From Pseudobdellovibrio sp031428275 (GTDB lineage: Bacteria > Bdellovibrionota > Bdellovibrionia > Bdellovibrionales > Bdellovibrionaceae), in assembly GCA_031428275.1 (NCBI GenBank), contig JANPPC010000043.1:1-64000 (forward strand): a stretch of 64,000 bases of DNA, read 5' to 3'. Both the position numbers and the translations under genes were made by a program. Positions within the stretch are counted from its first letter, which is position 1; each line of letters starts with the position of its first letter. The notes beneath the pieces are model-generated. The model searched no databases and was not told the origin of the DNA. It saw nothing but the letters and a program-made list of their open reading frames with translations. Positions 43,823 through 52,201 of the stretch are shown one piece after another.

Positions 43823-45015
43823 AGATCGCCTACCCACTGCGTAGCTAGTTCAGCATCATAGATTGAATTTACTGTAGCCGGTGTACGACCACCACTTGAT
43901 TTTTCGTTTATCATTTCGGTCAGCAAATAGCGCTTTACCAGGTTTTGTTCGCTGTACTTTTTAAGATTTTTGAAGTTTTTAACTAAATCGACTTTTTTAT
44001 CTAAGGCCAATCCAATTTCATAGCGGTAAGTATCAGTTAGCAAGCTATCGCGGCCTTCCGTGATAGCATACATGCGATCGTAATCTCGGCTTAGCGCGGT
44101 TTGCGCCAACTGACAACCTAAGCTACTTTCTTTAAATGCCTTTTCACCTTCATTTGCGCAAGATTGCTTTAAATACGTCGTTTCGTTTTGTGAATTTTTT
44201 TCTGTCAGCGATTTTGCAAAGTAGGCTAAGCTTATATCTTTCTTCTTGTCTTTCCATAAGACAAAATCGGCTTCGCGATCTAAACAATCGTCACTTAAGC
44301 GACCGACAACGTTCATGGCAACGGCAACGTGTAAGCGTGAAGTGATGCTGACATTTTTTAAGTCTTCGCAGAAAAATTTATCTTGTTCAAGCTGTTCAAA
44401 GCTTGCGACTCGTTGAACGATTTTTTCGTAACGCATCCACATAACCGTAGCGAAAAGAAATCCTACGAAAATAATCAGCGTAGCTAACAATGACTGCCAG
44501 TATTTACTTTCTGTTTCGAAACTGAAACCTTCTTCGAACTTAAAGCTGACCAATCGGCAATCGGCTAAGCGGTCGTAAAAAGTTTTACGCTGCGGGTGTG
44601 AAAACATCGCAATCCACGGTATACCTAAAAATAAAGGCGTAGACCAGAAACCAAATTGTCTGACAAATGCGCGCCAGAATAACAAGTGACCTTCGGCAAA
44701 TTGAATTTGAATTTTAAGAAAGTATTGGCCCGGCGTTGCCTTCCAAAAATAGATAAAACCGGCTTGCATCAAACTAAACATGGTTACAACACTAACCGCA
44801 ATAATCGCTATTAATGCCGATTGTTCTGGCGCATCAGGGTTATCACGCCAATAAGTAATTGTGTCTTTAAAAATGAGATAATTAAAAAAACTAACAAATG
44901 GAGCAAACACCATGTAATCAATCAAAAATGAAAAAAACCGATCCAATAAAACCGGATTCGACAATTTCGATTGTTTGATATCTTGGTGCACTGCTTGAAT
45001 ATCTTGATAAACCAT
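43819..45015 (-). CDS. RDD-family membrane protein
   Basis: A 398-residue protein. The N-terminal RDD domain (about 20-200) has LLDRFFSFLIDYMVF, ATPGQYFLKIQ and the closing FYDRLADCRLV, with four to five membrane spans. The C-terminal ~190 residues (from about 210) are a soluble, Lys/Cys-containing domain not recognised. RDD proteins are linked to ion transport or antiport in some bacteria. It overlaps the rhomboid start, so the two products are made together and may act together. Confidence 0.85.
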   Translation of the reverse strand: MVYQDIQAVHQDIKQSKLSNPVLLDRFFSFLIDYMVFAPFVSFFNYLIFKDTITYWRDNPDAPEQSALIAIIAVSVVTMFSLMQAGFIYFWKATPGQYFLKIQIQFAEGHLLFWRAFVRQFGFWSTPLFLGIPWIAMFSHPQRKTFYDRLADCRLVSFKFEEGFSFETESKYWQSLLATLIIFVGFLFATVMWMRYEKIVQRVASFEQLEQDKFFCEDLKNVSITSRLHVAVAMNVVGRLSDDCLDREADFVLWKDKKKDISLAYFAKSLTEKNSQNETTYLKQSCANEGEKAFKESSLGCQLAQTALSRDYDRMYAITEGRDSLLTDTYRYEIGLALDKKVDLVKNFKNLKKYSEQNLVKRYLLTEMINEKSSGGRTPATVNSIYDAELATQWVGDL

Positions 45016-45093
45016 GCTGATTTATCGGCTGTTTTTAGTTTCAACCCAACACTTACGGTGGGCTAGATTCTTAACAATCTAACAACTAACGAC

Positions 45094-45609
45094 TTACTGA
45101 ATTTCGATATTAAGAACTCGACCTTTGTCATCACGCTCGATCTTTAAAACTCCGACCGCTGACCCGTCTTTCGCCTTCAACTGCACATCTTCATGAGAAG
45201 CATCGACTTGTGATTTAGTATACGACGAATAATTTTTAAGTAATGAACCGTAATCTTTTAAAAAATCATCGGTCTTCAATTGAATTGGCGCTTGATTTTC
45301 TAAAACTGAAATTCTTTGGATTTTACCTTGGTCTAGTTTAGCTTCGTAGCGGCCTTCGAATACTTCAAAAAGTAAACGGTCATGCATATTTGGCTTAGTA
45401 CCTAGTAGGGTTTTTGTTTTTGAATCTTTTGAAACAGACTGCGCCAGTTCTTGTTCCCATTTAATTTGATTGGGCTCGAAACGCTCGCCAAAACTAGCTA
45501 AGTTACGATCTTGTTCTGATTTTACATTTTTGATGATGAATTCATTGACGAGTACCGCCCCCGCAATCACCGCACACATCGCCATAATCGTAATATTTTT
45601 TTGTGTCAT
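45094..45609 (-). CDS. Single-span membrane protein of unknown function
   Basis: A 171-residue protein with an N-terminal hydrophobic segment (about 6-25, signal anchor or signal peptide) and a polar alpha/beta domain. It ends in a Lys/Asp-rich strand pattern (GVLKIERDDKGRVLNIEIQ). No motif recognised. It lies 78 bases upstream of the RDD gene on the same strand. Confidence 0.65.
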   Translation of the reverse strand: MTQKNITIMAMCAVIAGAVLVNEFIIKNVKSEQDRNLASFGERFEPNQIKWEQELAQSVSKDSKTKTLLGTKPNMHDRLLFEVFEGRYEAKLDQGKIQRISVLENQAPIQLKTDDFLKDYGSLLKNYSSYTKSQVDASHEDVQLKAKDGSAVGVLKIERDDKGRVLNIEIQ

Positions 45610-45716
45610 AGAACTATAATGCCTTATTTAGCTCTAAAATACGAGACGGCTCGATCTTTGTCGGGGCGCGTAGGTAAAACCCAGGGCCACTTAAAAGTCG
45701 AACCGCTTGATAAAGA

Positions 45717-46148
45717 CTAAGCCGCTACTTTACGACGGCGAGCCTGTGAAGGATCGATATGGTATTGCTTCACTTTGCGGTAAAGCGTGGCGCGTCCGAT
45801 ACCTAAAGCTTTAGCTGCTTCAGTTAAGTTACCTTTAAACTGCGAAATGGCAGACTCGATCGCTTTCGCTTCAAGGTCTTCCATTTTTTGTACTTTACCT
45901 TCAGGGTTCATTCCTGGGAAAGAAACAACGTTACTCATAGTAGGCTCAGAAGTTAATGGGTTCATGCCCGTAGATAAAGCCGGTACACCGTTAACCAGTT
46001 GTGAACGAAAAAACGGATTATCTAAACCCTCTCTCCATTGTTGGCCTGCATAGCTATAAAAACTAACGTCTTGACCTTCACAAGATTTTTTTACTTGTTC
46101 AATCACTTCCGGATTTTCACTAACGATATATACAAATGAACGAGCCAT
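45717..46148 (-). CDS. Fis-type helix-turn-helix regulator
   Basis: A 143-residue DNA-binding protein. The C-terminal ~45 residues form the Fis/HTH_8 domain (FKGNLTEAAKALGIGRATLYRKVKQ), as at the end of NtrC-type activators. The N-terminal part starts like a receiver or PAS strand (SFVYIVSENPEVIEQVKKS), but no phosphorylation Asp pattern is clear, and there is no sigma-54 ATPase domain. Strong AGGAGGA ribosome site. It could act as a stand-alone activator; targets unknown. Confidence 0.82.
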   Translation of the reverse strand: MARSFVYIVSENPEVIEQVKKSCEGQDVSFYSYAGQQWREGLDNPFFRSQLVNGVPALSTGMNPLTSEPTMSNVVSFPGMNPEGKVQKMEDLEAKAIESAISQFKGNLTEAAKALGIGRATLYRKVKQYHIDPSQARRRKVAA

Positions 46149-46313
46149 AGGCTTCCTCCTAAATAGTTAAATGAATCAACAAACGACTCACAATGAATGT
46201 ATCGGTTTGAAATAAAAAAAGCTGAGGGGGTAAAGTGAAAAAAATTAAAAATAGTTTTATACTGAGATCAATGTCTCGTTATCGAACGCTTAAAACGAAA
46301 CTACGCTATCTTG

Positions 46314-47051
46314 TTAATAAGTGTAGGTCCAACCCAGACCCGAGCCTGCTTCGGCGAAGGCGGGATAAAACGTTCCGTATTTATGAGACGCTAGCTTTTC
46401 TTCTGTCGGCGTATTGTAGGCACTTGCTCGCCCGACAATAAGTCCAATGAAGACTCCTGCGAGCACGTCACTGCCCCAGTGCACGTCATCTGATAAACGT
46501 GATAATCCTACAAACGTCGCGATCGGATAAGCCAGCACGGCCGCCTTCCAGCCGTAGGCGTAGGTAAGACTGGTGGCCGTCGTAAATGCCGTCGTCGTGT
46601 GACCCGAAGGCAAAGATAAGCGAGAGTCACTATTGCCCGGACGTTGGCGGTTCAGAGGATATTTTAATCCGGTCGTAATAATTGCACCCCAAACCAGTGC
46701 ACGCGTATGTCGAACCCAGTGATCTGTATTTTTATCGAAAAAATATTGCGCGCCGATCGCTAAAGCTCCCGCGGCCCCTGACCCTATGATATCGCCCGCC
46801 TGCGCCGCGTTTTTAGAAATCTTTTGGTGATTCATCCACTGCTCGCGAATATTATTATCTGCCGGCACAGCTACGTAAAATGCAGCCAAGCCCGAGGCTA
46901 CTAAGGTTAACGAAGTCGAATCAACTATGCGCTCACCAAAAGGTTCAATATGTTGAGATTTAATATTTGCCCACGAAAATTCATTGGCGATTGATTGAAT
47001 TGAGAAAAATGAAATGAAGCTTGCTGTAATTAAAAAAAATAAAAAGCGCAT
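46314..47051 (-). CDS. PAP2-family phosphatase
   Basis: A 245-residue membrane phosphatase. The type 2 phosphatidic acid phosphatase motifs are KYPLNRQRPG (near 130), PSGHTTTAF (near 148) and SRLSDDVHWGSD (near 185). An N-terminal signal peptide (cut near SIA-NE) and several spans are present. It could dephosphorylate lipid phosphates such as undecaprenyl pyrophosphate. The start codon is inside a terminator-like hairpin and there is no Shine-Dalgarno, which suggests controlled expression. Confidence 0.9.
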   Translation of the reverse strand: MRFLFFLITASFISFFSIQSIANEFSWANIKSQHIEPFGERIVDSTSLTLVASGLAAFYVAVPADNNIREQWMNHQKISKNAAQAGDIIGSGAAGALAIGAQYFFDKNTDHWVRHTRALVWGAIITTGLKYPLNRQRPGNSDSRLSLPSGHTTTAFTTATSLTYAYGWKAAVLAYPIATFVGLSRLSDDVHWGSDVLAGVFIGLIVGRASAYNTPTEEKLASHKYGTFYPAFAEAGSGLGWTYTY

Positions 47052-47070
47052 AAAAAATTATGCGCTTTTT
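47041..47070 (-). terminator. Terminator overlapping the PAP2 start codon
   Basis: Perfect 13-bp stem AAAAAGCGCATAA/TTATGCGCTTTTT with a 4-base loop, followed on the minus strand by a T-rich run. It ends the 47125-47706 gene's transcript. The PAP2 ATG (47049-47051) is in the second arm, and the T-run encodes its signal peptide residues FLFFL. Confidence 0.8.
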
Positions 47071-47124
47071 ATAAATAACTTGTCTAACTATTTGAACTTA
47101 CTGTGGCACGCTGGCCCAGCCTGA

Positions 47125-47706
47125 CTATCTACGGCCTGATTTAATCTTAATCTGTAATTTAGAGATTAAGTGCACGGCCATTTTTTCATGAACCTTACAC
47201 ATTTTTAATTCGTCACGGCGATATGATCTTTGTGACGGCGTTAAAGTGCCGGTTTCAAGTTCCATTTCATAGTCCAACTTACTAGAGCGAATTCCTTCTA
47301 ACTCTTTCGTTTGTTGTTTGAAAAGTTTAGCTACTCCGCTAACCGGAGCGACTTCAATCCACTCTTCTTTTTGGCGGTACCACGATACCATACGTAAAAA
47401 GCGCGCTTTATTTTTCGCTAATGTGAATTGCGGAAACGTAGTCTCATTGAGGTCTAAAATGTTATCAACAGCGTCAAAATCGAAGTCGTTCTCTTCTTCG
47501 AAATTGAAACCATTCATCTGCGCTAATTTCTCTAGTTCGATGGCGGCTTCGGCTTCTTCACGAGCACGTGCTGAAGCACCTGACTCGTCACCGTCGTCTT
47601 CGTCGTCGGCTAGAACGTCGTCGCGCAGGTCTTTTTCTTCAACCTTTGATTTAATTTCCTGAGTAGCAATAGAAGTCCCAATAGATGCTGTGTCTGTACC
47701 TGGCAT
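47125..47706 (-). CDS. Acidic protein of unknown function
   Basis: A 193-residue soluble protein. Residues 20-75 are strongly acidic and probably disordered (DDVLADDEDDGDESG). The C-terminal ~120 residues are helical and basic (MVSWYRQKEEWIEV, KSGRR at the end). No signal peptide. Ribosome site GGGGGAAATT before the ATG. Not recognised. A strong terminator follows. Confidence 0.7.
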   Translation of the reverse strand: MPGTDTASIGTSIATQEIKSKVEEKDLRDDVLADDEDDGDESGASARAREEAEAAIELEKLAQMNGFNFEEENDFDFDAVDNILDLNETTFPQFTLAKNKARFLRMVSWYRQKEEWIEVAPVSGVAKLFKQQTKELEGIRSSKLDYEMELETGTLTPSQRSYRRDELKMCKVHEKMAVHLISKLQIKIKSGRR

Positions 47707-47965
47707 TGAATTTCCCCCGTATGTGATCGAAACCTGACTCTTATACCCTACTTAAGCCAATGTCGCAATATGTCAAAGCGTAAATCGTAATTGATGGTGT
47801 AATTATGTAAACCGACTGCACACATCTTTATTGCAGCCGAGCGGGCCGCTTACCTCAGTGAGGGCCTTCGGTTCTTACATCACTTGGGATGATTTCTAGA
47901 TCGGTTGATAAAAATAGCTCATCTATTTTTTTCTGTTTTGAAGCAACCAACACCAAGCAAGCTGA
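47707..47965. other. Intergenic region with GC-rich hairpins
   Basis: About 260 bases with no reading frame I trust. Bases 47836-47872 can fold: CCTC-AGT-GAGG inside GGCC/GGCC and CCGA/TCGG pairs. No T-run follows on either strand. It could be a leader element of the 47706 gene; no known family recognised. Confidence 0.3.
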
Positions 47966-48823
47966 TTAAAATCCAAAAAGCCTTTTAACGTAATCAAATG
48001 CTTTCGACAATTGAGCACCAATCGCATCGTCGCCCGCAGTTTTCTTCGATGGAGTTACTTCGAAAGTAACCGGGTCGGTTTCACGAACTGATTTAATAAG
48101 ATCAACGAAATAATGCTTATACCAATCTTTTTTACGTTCTAAGTCTAAGCCCATTTGAACGCGGTCGTATTTGCCCACTTCAAAACTAAATTTTTCAGCC
48201 GGAGTTACGTAGAAACGCAATTTCTGATCAGTGCTTTGCTTCTGGTAAACATCCATCCACTGATCGACCATTAGAGGTATATTATGATTGGTATCCACCG
48301 TGACCCAACCCAACTCAGGGGTATAAGTAATCGTGGCTACATGAAAATCCCATTTTAACTTTGGTGTTTGCATTTCACCAACCGCCCAAATTTTTAAAAC
48401 TGATTCTTTCTGCACGCCCATTTTCAATAGCATAAGGTGGGCAAATGTCGCGCGACCAAAACAATATCCAATACTTACATCGGGTTGATCGTATTTTTCA
48501 GAAGCGCTAAAACCTACGACTTTGTGATCTTGCATCATATTCAATAGGTCAGTCACCCGCGCTAACGGCAACATCGCCGATCTTCTAGCCGGAAGCGCCG
48601 GTTTAAGAGCTCGTAAAGTCTGAAGGATTTGTTTATTTTCAGCGGCAACATCGTCCACACTTAGCACTTCGCTGTCGCTGATATAGATTTCGCGCAGATT
48701 TTTGGGAACAGTTCTAAAATTTTCGACTTTATCAAAAAGACTTTCGCAGCGAAGCGCTTCAGCTGAAGCCGTTAAACTTAAAGTCAGAATCGATAGAATC
48801 AAGAACTTTTTACCTAATTTCAC
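47966..48823 (-). CDS. Secreted transglutaminase-like protein (paralogue A)
   Basis: A 285-residue exported protein. The start is a GTG at 48823 with GGGAG upstream; the longer frame has no ribosome site. Signal peptide ends near TASAEA. The core has the Cys-His-Asp order of the transglutaminase/protein-glutaminase fold: Cys121 in YCFGRATFAHLMLLKMG, His161 in WDFHVATI and Asp177 in VTVDTNHN. It is clearly related to the gene at 49439-50203. Members of this fold deamidate or crosslink glutamines, or act as peptidases. Possible effector; substrate unknown. Confidence 0.8.
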   Translation of the reverse strand: MKLGKKFLILSILTLSLTASAEALRCESLFDKVENFRTVPKNLREIYISDSEVLSVDDVAAENKQILQTLRALKPALPARRSAMLPLARVTDLLNMMQDHKVVGFSASEKYDQPDVSIGYCFGRATFAHLMLLKMGVQKESVLKIWAVGEMQTPKLKWDFHVATITYTPELGWVTVDTNHNIPLMVDQWMDVYQKQSTDQKLRFYVTPAEKFSFEVGKYDRVQMGLDLERKKDWYKHYFVDLIKSVRETDPVTFEVTPSKKTAGDDAIGAQLSKAFDYVKRLFGF

Positions 48824-49067
48824 TTGGCATACTCCCTGTAGTTCACAAACAGAACACGTGACATAAGCAAAGCAAAGAATGAACCAACTATTTAAGTTCA
48901 ACAAAGAGTCATTTTTAAAATATGTTTGCGACGCGAATTCAGAAATATATAATTAGGGCCTGTGTACAAAATATTGATAAGTCTGTTATTTTTACAATTA
49001 CCACAGGGTTTACCGTTTTTAAAAGACCTGACTTCACATCGACAACTGTTAACTGGCAGCTAATAAT

Positions 49068-49424
49068 TTAAATAAATAAAAAAACGATCGCCACCAGTGC
49101 CGGAATGGATTGGATAAAAAATATTTTTTTGCCCACTGAATATCCGCCGTAGATTCCGGCCAGCACAATACACGACAGAAAAAATAAAGCGATCTGCGGG
49201 CCTAATACACCATCAGGGTGAACCAATGACCAAATTAAACCTGCAGCCATAAAGCCGTTGTATAAACCCATGTTGGCAGCTAATGCCTCACTATCTTTGG
49301 CTTTCTGTTCTGTTTGTCGAAAGGTTTTTAAACCAAGCGGCTTCGTCCAGAAAAACATTTCTAGAATTAAAAAGTAAATATGAAGAAGAGCAATAAAAGA
49401 CACTAGAGATTTTGCTATGATCAT
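49068..49424 (-). CDS. DUF1304 membrane protein
   Basis: A 118-residue protein with four hydrophobic segments. It shows the DUF1304 pattern: HIYFLILEMFFWTKP, FRQTEQKA, NMGLYNGFMAAGL. Function unknown. It lies between two paralogous transglutaminase-like genes, 14 bases after one of them. The start codon is in a perfect 22-bp palindrome, and no Shine-Dalgarno is seen. Confidence 0.85.
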   Translation of the reverse strand: MIIAKSLVSFIALLHIYFLILEMFFWTKPLGLKTFRQTEQKAKDSEALAANMGLYNGFMAAGLIWSLVHPDGVLGPQIALFFLSCIVLAGIYGGYSVGKKIFFIQSIPALVAIVFLFI

Positions 49425-49431
49425 AGCAAAA
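49410..49431. repeat. Perfect 22-bp palindrome at the DUF1304 start codon
   Basis: The half-site TTTTGCTATGA is followed at once by its exact reverse complement. The start ATG (49422-49424 on the minus strand) is near the centre. It may be a regulator site or, in RNA, a hairpin that hides the start codon. Confidence 0.75.
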
Positions 49432-49438
49432 GACTAAA

Positions 49439-50203
49439 TTATTTATTCAGATTAACAAGCCCTAAGTTCTCTAAATTCGATTCTCGGAACGATTTCATCA
49501 TGTCGATGAAATAGTGGCGGTACCAGTCACGATTTAGGGCTAAGTCTAATCCCAAATCTGTGCGATCGTATTTACCCGTCAAAATCGAAAATTTTTCGGC
49601 GGGAGTGATATAAATGCGCATCCGCGAATTCGTATTCATCAGACTGATCAGCTCGGTCCAGCGGCGTACCGAAAGGGGTCGGTCAAAAAAATTGTCGATC
49701 ACCATCCAACCCAGTTCTTGAGTGTACGCGATCGTCGCAACGTGAAACTCCCAAGTAACGGTTGGGGTTTTAATCGGGCCCACCGCCCAAATTTTCATAA
49801 TGGATTCTTTTTGCAAACCCATCTTTAGCAACATGAGGTGCGCGAAAGTTGCCCGGCCAAAACAAAAACCAATGTCGATTCGTGGCGGGTTGTACTTGTA
49901 AGTCACATTGGGGTTCGTGACCGGGTTTTGATTGATCACTTTATGCAATTGATCAACTTGTTGCAACGGAACCTGGCTAGCGCGTCGGCTAACTTGCGTA
50001 GGCTTAATATTTTGAATCTTATTAATTGTTTGCAGATTCAAATTCGCTAAATCGTTTGAACTGAGCGGATAAATTTCTTTGTAGTAGTAAGTACGTAAAT
50101 TGTTCGGATAGTTTTCTAGAGCGCCGTCGAAGACAATGGCCTCTGCATTGAAAACAACAGCTAATCCCGTAAAGAAAAAAAATTTTTTACTAAGCCAAAA
50201 CAC
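49439..50203 (-). CDS. Secreted transglutaminase-like protein (paralogue B)
   Basis: A 254-residue exported protein with a GTG start behind GAGG. Signal peptide near residues 5-22. Catalytic-type residues match paralogue A: Cys114 in FCFGRATFAHLMLLKMG, His154 in WEFHVATI and Asp170 in MVIDNFFD, and the C-terminal LGLDLALNRDWYRHYF. The two paralogues share nearly identical core strings but differ in the N-terminal 90 residues. The DUF1304 gene follows it. Confidence 0.8.
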   Translation of the reverse strand: MFWLSKKFFFFTGLAVVFNAEAIVFDGALENYPNNLRTYYYKEIYPLSSNDLANLNLQTINKIQNIKPTQVSRRASQVPLQQVDQLHKVINQNPVTNPNVTYKYNPPRIDIGFCFGRATFAHLMLLKMGLQKESIMKIWAVGPIKTPTVTWEFHVATIAYTQELGWMVIDNFFDRPLSVRRWTELISLMNTNSRMRIYITPAEKFSILTGKYDRTDLGLDLALNRDWYRHYFIDMMKSFRESNLENLGLVNLNK

Positions 50204-50327
50204 GTCTAAAACCTCGGATGAAATACTGATAGTAAAAAACCCGTGAATTGTCGATTTAATTCAGTTTTGTTGAAAAAACTTGCGACATTAATAGACGCGC
50301 TATCTTTGGGTACCAGTTTGAAACTGA

Positions 50328-50735
50328 CTAAGGCATATACGCACAGTCTACTACGAGACTGTTTAAACCTTTACCTGCTTCATTGGGTAACAGTAATTGG
50401 TGGTGGGCAATTTCCCCATTCGCGACTACACCAAAGCTGCTAGAACCAACTTGTAAAGTATCCGAAAATAAACTGATCACAGCTGTATCGCCCGCCATCA
50501 AGGCAATTAAACCTGTGATACCACCGAACTCTTGTAATTTAAAAGACGACATTGAACCGTGTGCCTCTTTGGTTTTTAAAACTTCGATCACTTTTAGAAT
50601 CGTTGCGTTAACACCGACAAACATTTGTACTTGGCACTGCATAACTTGGGGAACAGGTGCACGAATTGGCTTAATTTGACCAAACGCAGAAATTGAAAAA
50701 GTTAGAGACACTAAACTGATTAAAATATTTTTCAT
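50328..50735 (-). CDS. Small exported protein of unknown function
   Basis: A 135-residue protein with signal peptide (cut near AFG-QI). The mature part has two cysteines far apart (CQVQMFVG and VVDCAYMP), as in a small beta-rich periplasmic domain. CGAGGAA ribosome site. Not recognised. Confidence 0.65.
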   Translation of the reverse strand: MKNILISLVSLTFSISAFGQIKPIRAPVPQVMQCQVQMFVGVNATILKVIEVLKTKEAHGSMSSFKLQEFGGITGLIALMAGDTAVISLFSDTLQVGSSSFGVVANGEIAHHQLLLPNEAGKGLNSLVVDCAYMP

Positions 50736-50841
50736 AAAAATTCCTCGTTAACAAATTTAAAATATAAGATCGTTTTCTATAGCCAGTTTAATGGCAACTA
50801 GCAATGCATTCTAAATTGTGACGCTGTACTTAGCTCTCAGA

Positions 50842-51354
50842 TTAATTTTGCTCAAGTTGAAGTAACTTTTTTTTTGCCTCAAGCCCGCCCGCATAGCCAC
50901 CTAAACCGCCACTGGCATTAATAACACGGTGACAGGGTACGATAATCATGATCGGATTTCGACCATTAGCCGACCCGACAGCGCGAACGGCCTTACTGTC
51001 TAACCTTTCAGCTACATCTTTGTAAGATACTGTTTTTCCGTAAGGAATTTTACTTAATTCATTCCATACACGTATTTGAAAATCTGTCCCTGCAACATCA
51101 AGATTGATGTCGAATTTTTTGCGTATTTTCATAAAGTATTCATTTAACTGAATCACCGTCTGTGAAATATATGCGACTGAAGATTGTTTTTCATTTAATG
51201 AGTCTAGAAATTTTACTTTTTGCTCTTCCCAAAAAATTCCTTGTAGACCTTTTTCTGAAGCGACGATAAACAGCGGGCCGACGACTGATTCAAATTTCAA
51301 TTGTCTTCGTAAATCAGTCAATTGACCTGCCTTTATTTTTGCTTTTGCTTTCAT
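50842..51354 (-). CDS. ogt: Methylated-DNA-protein-cysteine methyltransferase
   Basis: Removes the methyl group from O6-methylguanine in DNA onto its own Cys (suicide repair). 170 residues with the acceptor Cys141 in IIVPCHRVI, the DNA-binding helix and Arg finger (VGSANGRNP), and KIPYGKTVSY. The N-terminal domain is the short Ogt type, without an Ada DNA-binding part. Placed 23 bases after the cation exporter gene. Confidence 0.95.
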   Translation of the reverse strand: MKAKAKIKAGQLTDLRRQLKFESVVGPLFIVASEKGLQGIFWEEQKVKFLDSLNEKQSSVAYISQTVIQLNEYFMKIRKKFDINLDVAGTDFQIRVWNELSKIPYGKTVSYKDVAERLDSKAVRAVGSANGRNPIMIIVPCHRVINASGGLGGYAGGLEAKKKLLQLEQN

Positions 51355-51377
51355 CTACTTTAATCTAATCAGCTAGT

Positions 51378-51941
51378 CTAGTACATCAAGATGCGAACGA
51401 CTGACGCCACACTGAATAAAATGAAAAGCAAGCTGGTGAATAATCTGACCCATTTCATCGGGATGCGTGAAAGAAACTTATGACCAAAAAAGATTGCTAA
51501 CGCGTTCGACCCCATCATGCCGACAGTCGTGCCGACAATGACCATCATCGTATTCGCGTAACGCGCGCCCAGCGCGATCGTAACGAACTGCGTTTTATCG
51601 CCCATCTCGGCGATGAAGAAAGCAATAACGGTGGTCATAAAGACTCCCATGTGACCGGCTGAATTGAGCTCTTCTTCTTTATCCGGAATTAGAATCCACA
51701 CCGCGAAAATTAAAAAAGTGATCGCTAAAATCCATAACAAAGTTTTCTCGGTGAAGAATTCAGCGAACCAAGCGCCGGCGTAGGCTGCCATTGCGTGATT
51801 TATCAATGTGGCGACGCAGACTCCGCCCAAGATTAGCCATGGCTTACGATAGCGTGCAGCCAAAACTAAAGCCAGTAGCTGCGTCTTGTCGCCCATCTCA
51901 CCTGCGAAAACTAAGAAGAATGAATTAATGAATGCTTGCAT
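51378..51941 (-). CDS. UPF0016/GDT1-family cation (manganese) exporter
   Basis: A 187-residue inner-membrane protein with six hydrophobic segments in two homologous halves, each carrying the family's signature EMGDKTQ (near residues 15 and 120), which binds the cation. Relatives include MneA in Vibrio and human TMEM165; they export Mn2+ or exchange Ca2+/Mn2+ for H+. The start is the ATG at 51941, matching the family start, and a Mn2+ riboswitch lies just upstream, which strongly supports manganese efflux. Confidence 0.93.
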   Translation of the reverse strand: MQAFINSFFLVFAGEMGDKTQLLALVLAARYRKPWLILGGVCVATLINHAMAAYAGAWFAEFFTEKTLLWILAITFLIFAVWILIPDKEEELNSAGHMGVFMTTVIAFFIAEMGDKTQFVTIALGARYANTMMVIVGTTVGMMGSNALAIFFGHKFLSRIPMKWVRLFTSLLFILFSVASVVRILMY

Positions 51942-52118
51942 GAAAACCCCACTTGTAAGCCGTGAGGTCATTTTTAATAAATGAAACGACACGGCGATTA
52001 AATCACCAGTGTCAGTCTCGTTGGTAAGAATAAATTCTTATGCTTGTGCCGGGGTTTAACCCAGTATGTCGACACAAACTAGACTCGCCGTGTTTGCGAA
52101 TCTTTAACTACTCCCTAA
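51942..52118 (-). promoter_or_regulatory. yybP-ykoY (Mn2+) riboswitch
   Basis: On the minus strand the aptamer landmarks are in order: GGGAGTAG (52108-52115), GTCGACATACTGGG (52060-52073) and ACGAGACTGAC (52011-52021). They match the conserved loops of the yybP-ykoY class, which senses Mn2+. Downstream, GACAC...GTGTC form a bulged hairpin (51989-52014), and CCTCAC (51963-51968) can pair with GTGGGG (51947-51952) next to the start codon, suggesting control of translation. Placed before a GDT1-type exporter, a usual target of this class. Confidence 0.85.
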
Positions 52119-52201
52119 CAAGATCAAGCTAAACGACTAACTTATGTAGAGTCAAACCGAATTTACGGTTTTCAAGCTGGCTTTTGTATGCGCCTGCACG
52201 A

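Noticed and set aside
45023..45030. Perfect FliA -10 octamer GCCGATAA upstream of the RDD gene
   Set aside because: No matching -35 element at the right distance; a single octamer can occur by chance.
46235..46441. 68-codon plus-strand frame with GTG and a GAGGGGGT upstream
   Set aside because: Overlaps the 3' end of the PAP2 gene by 128 bases, the product is Arg/Lys-rich without recognisable features, and I saw no promoter I trust. Kept only as a remote possibility.
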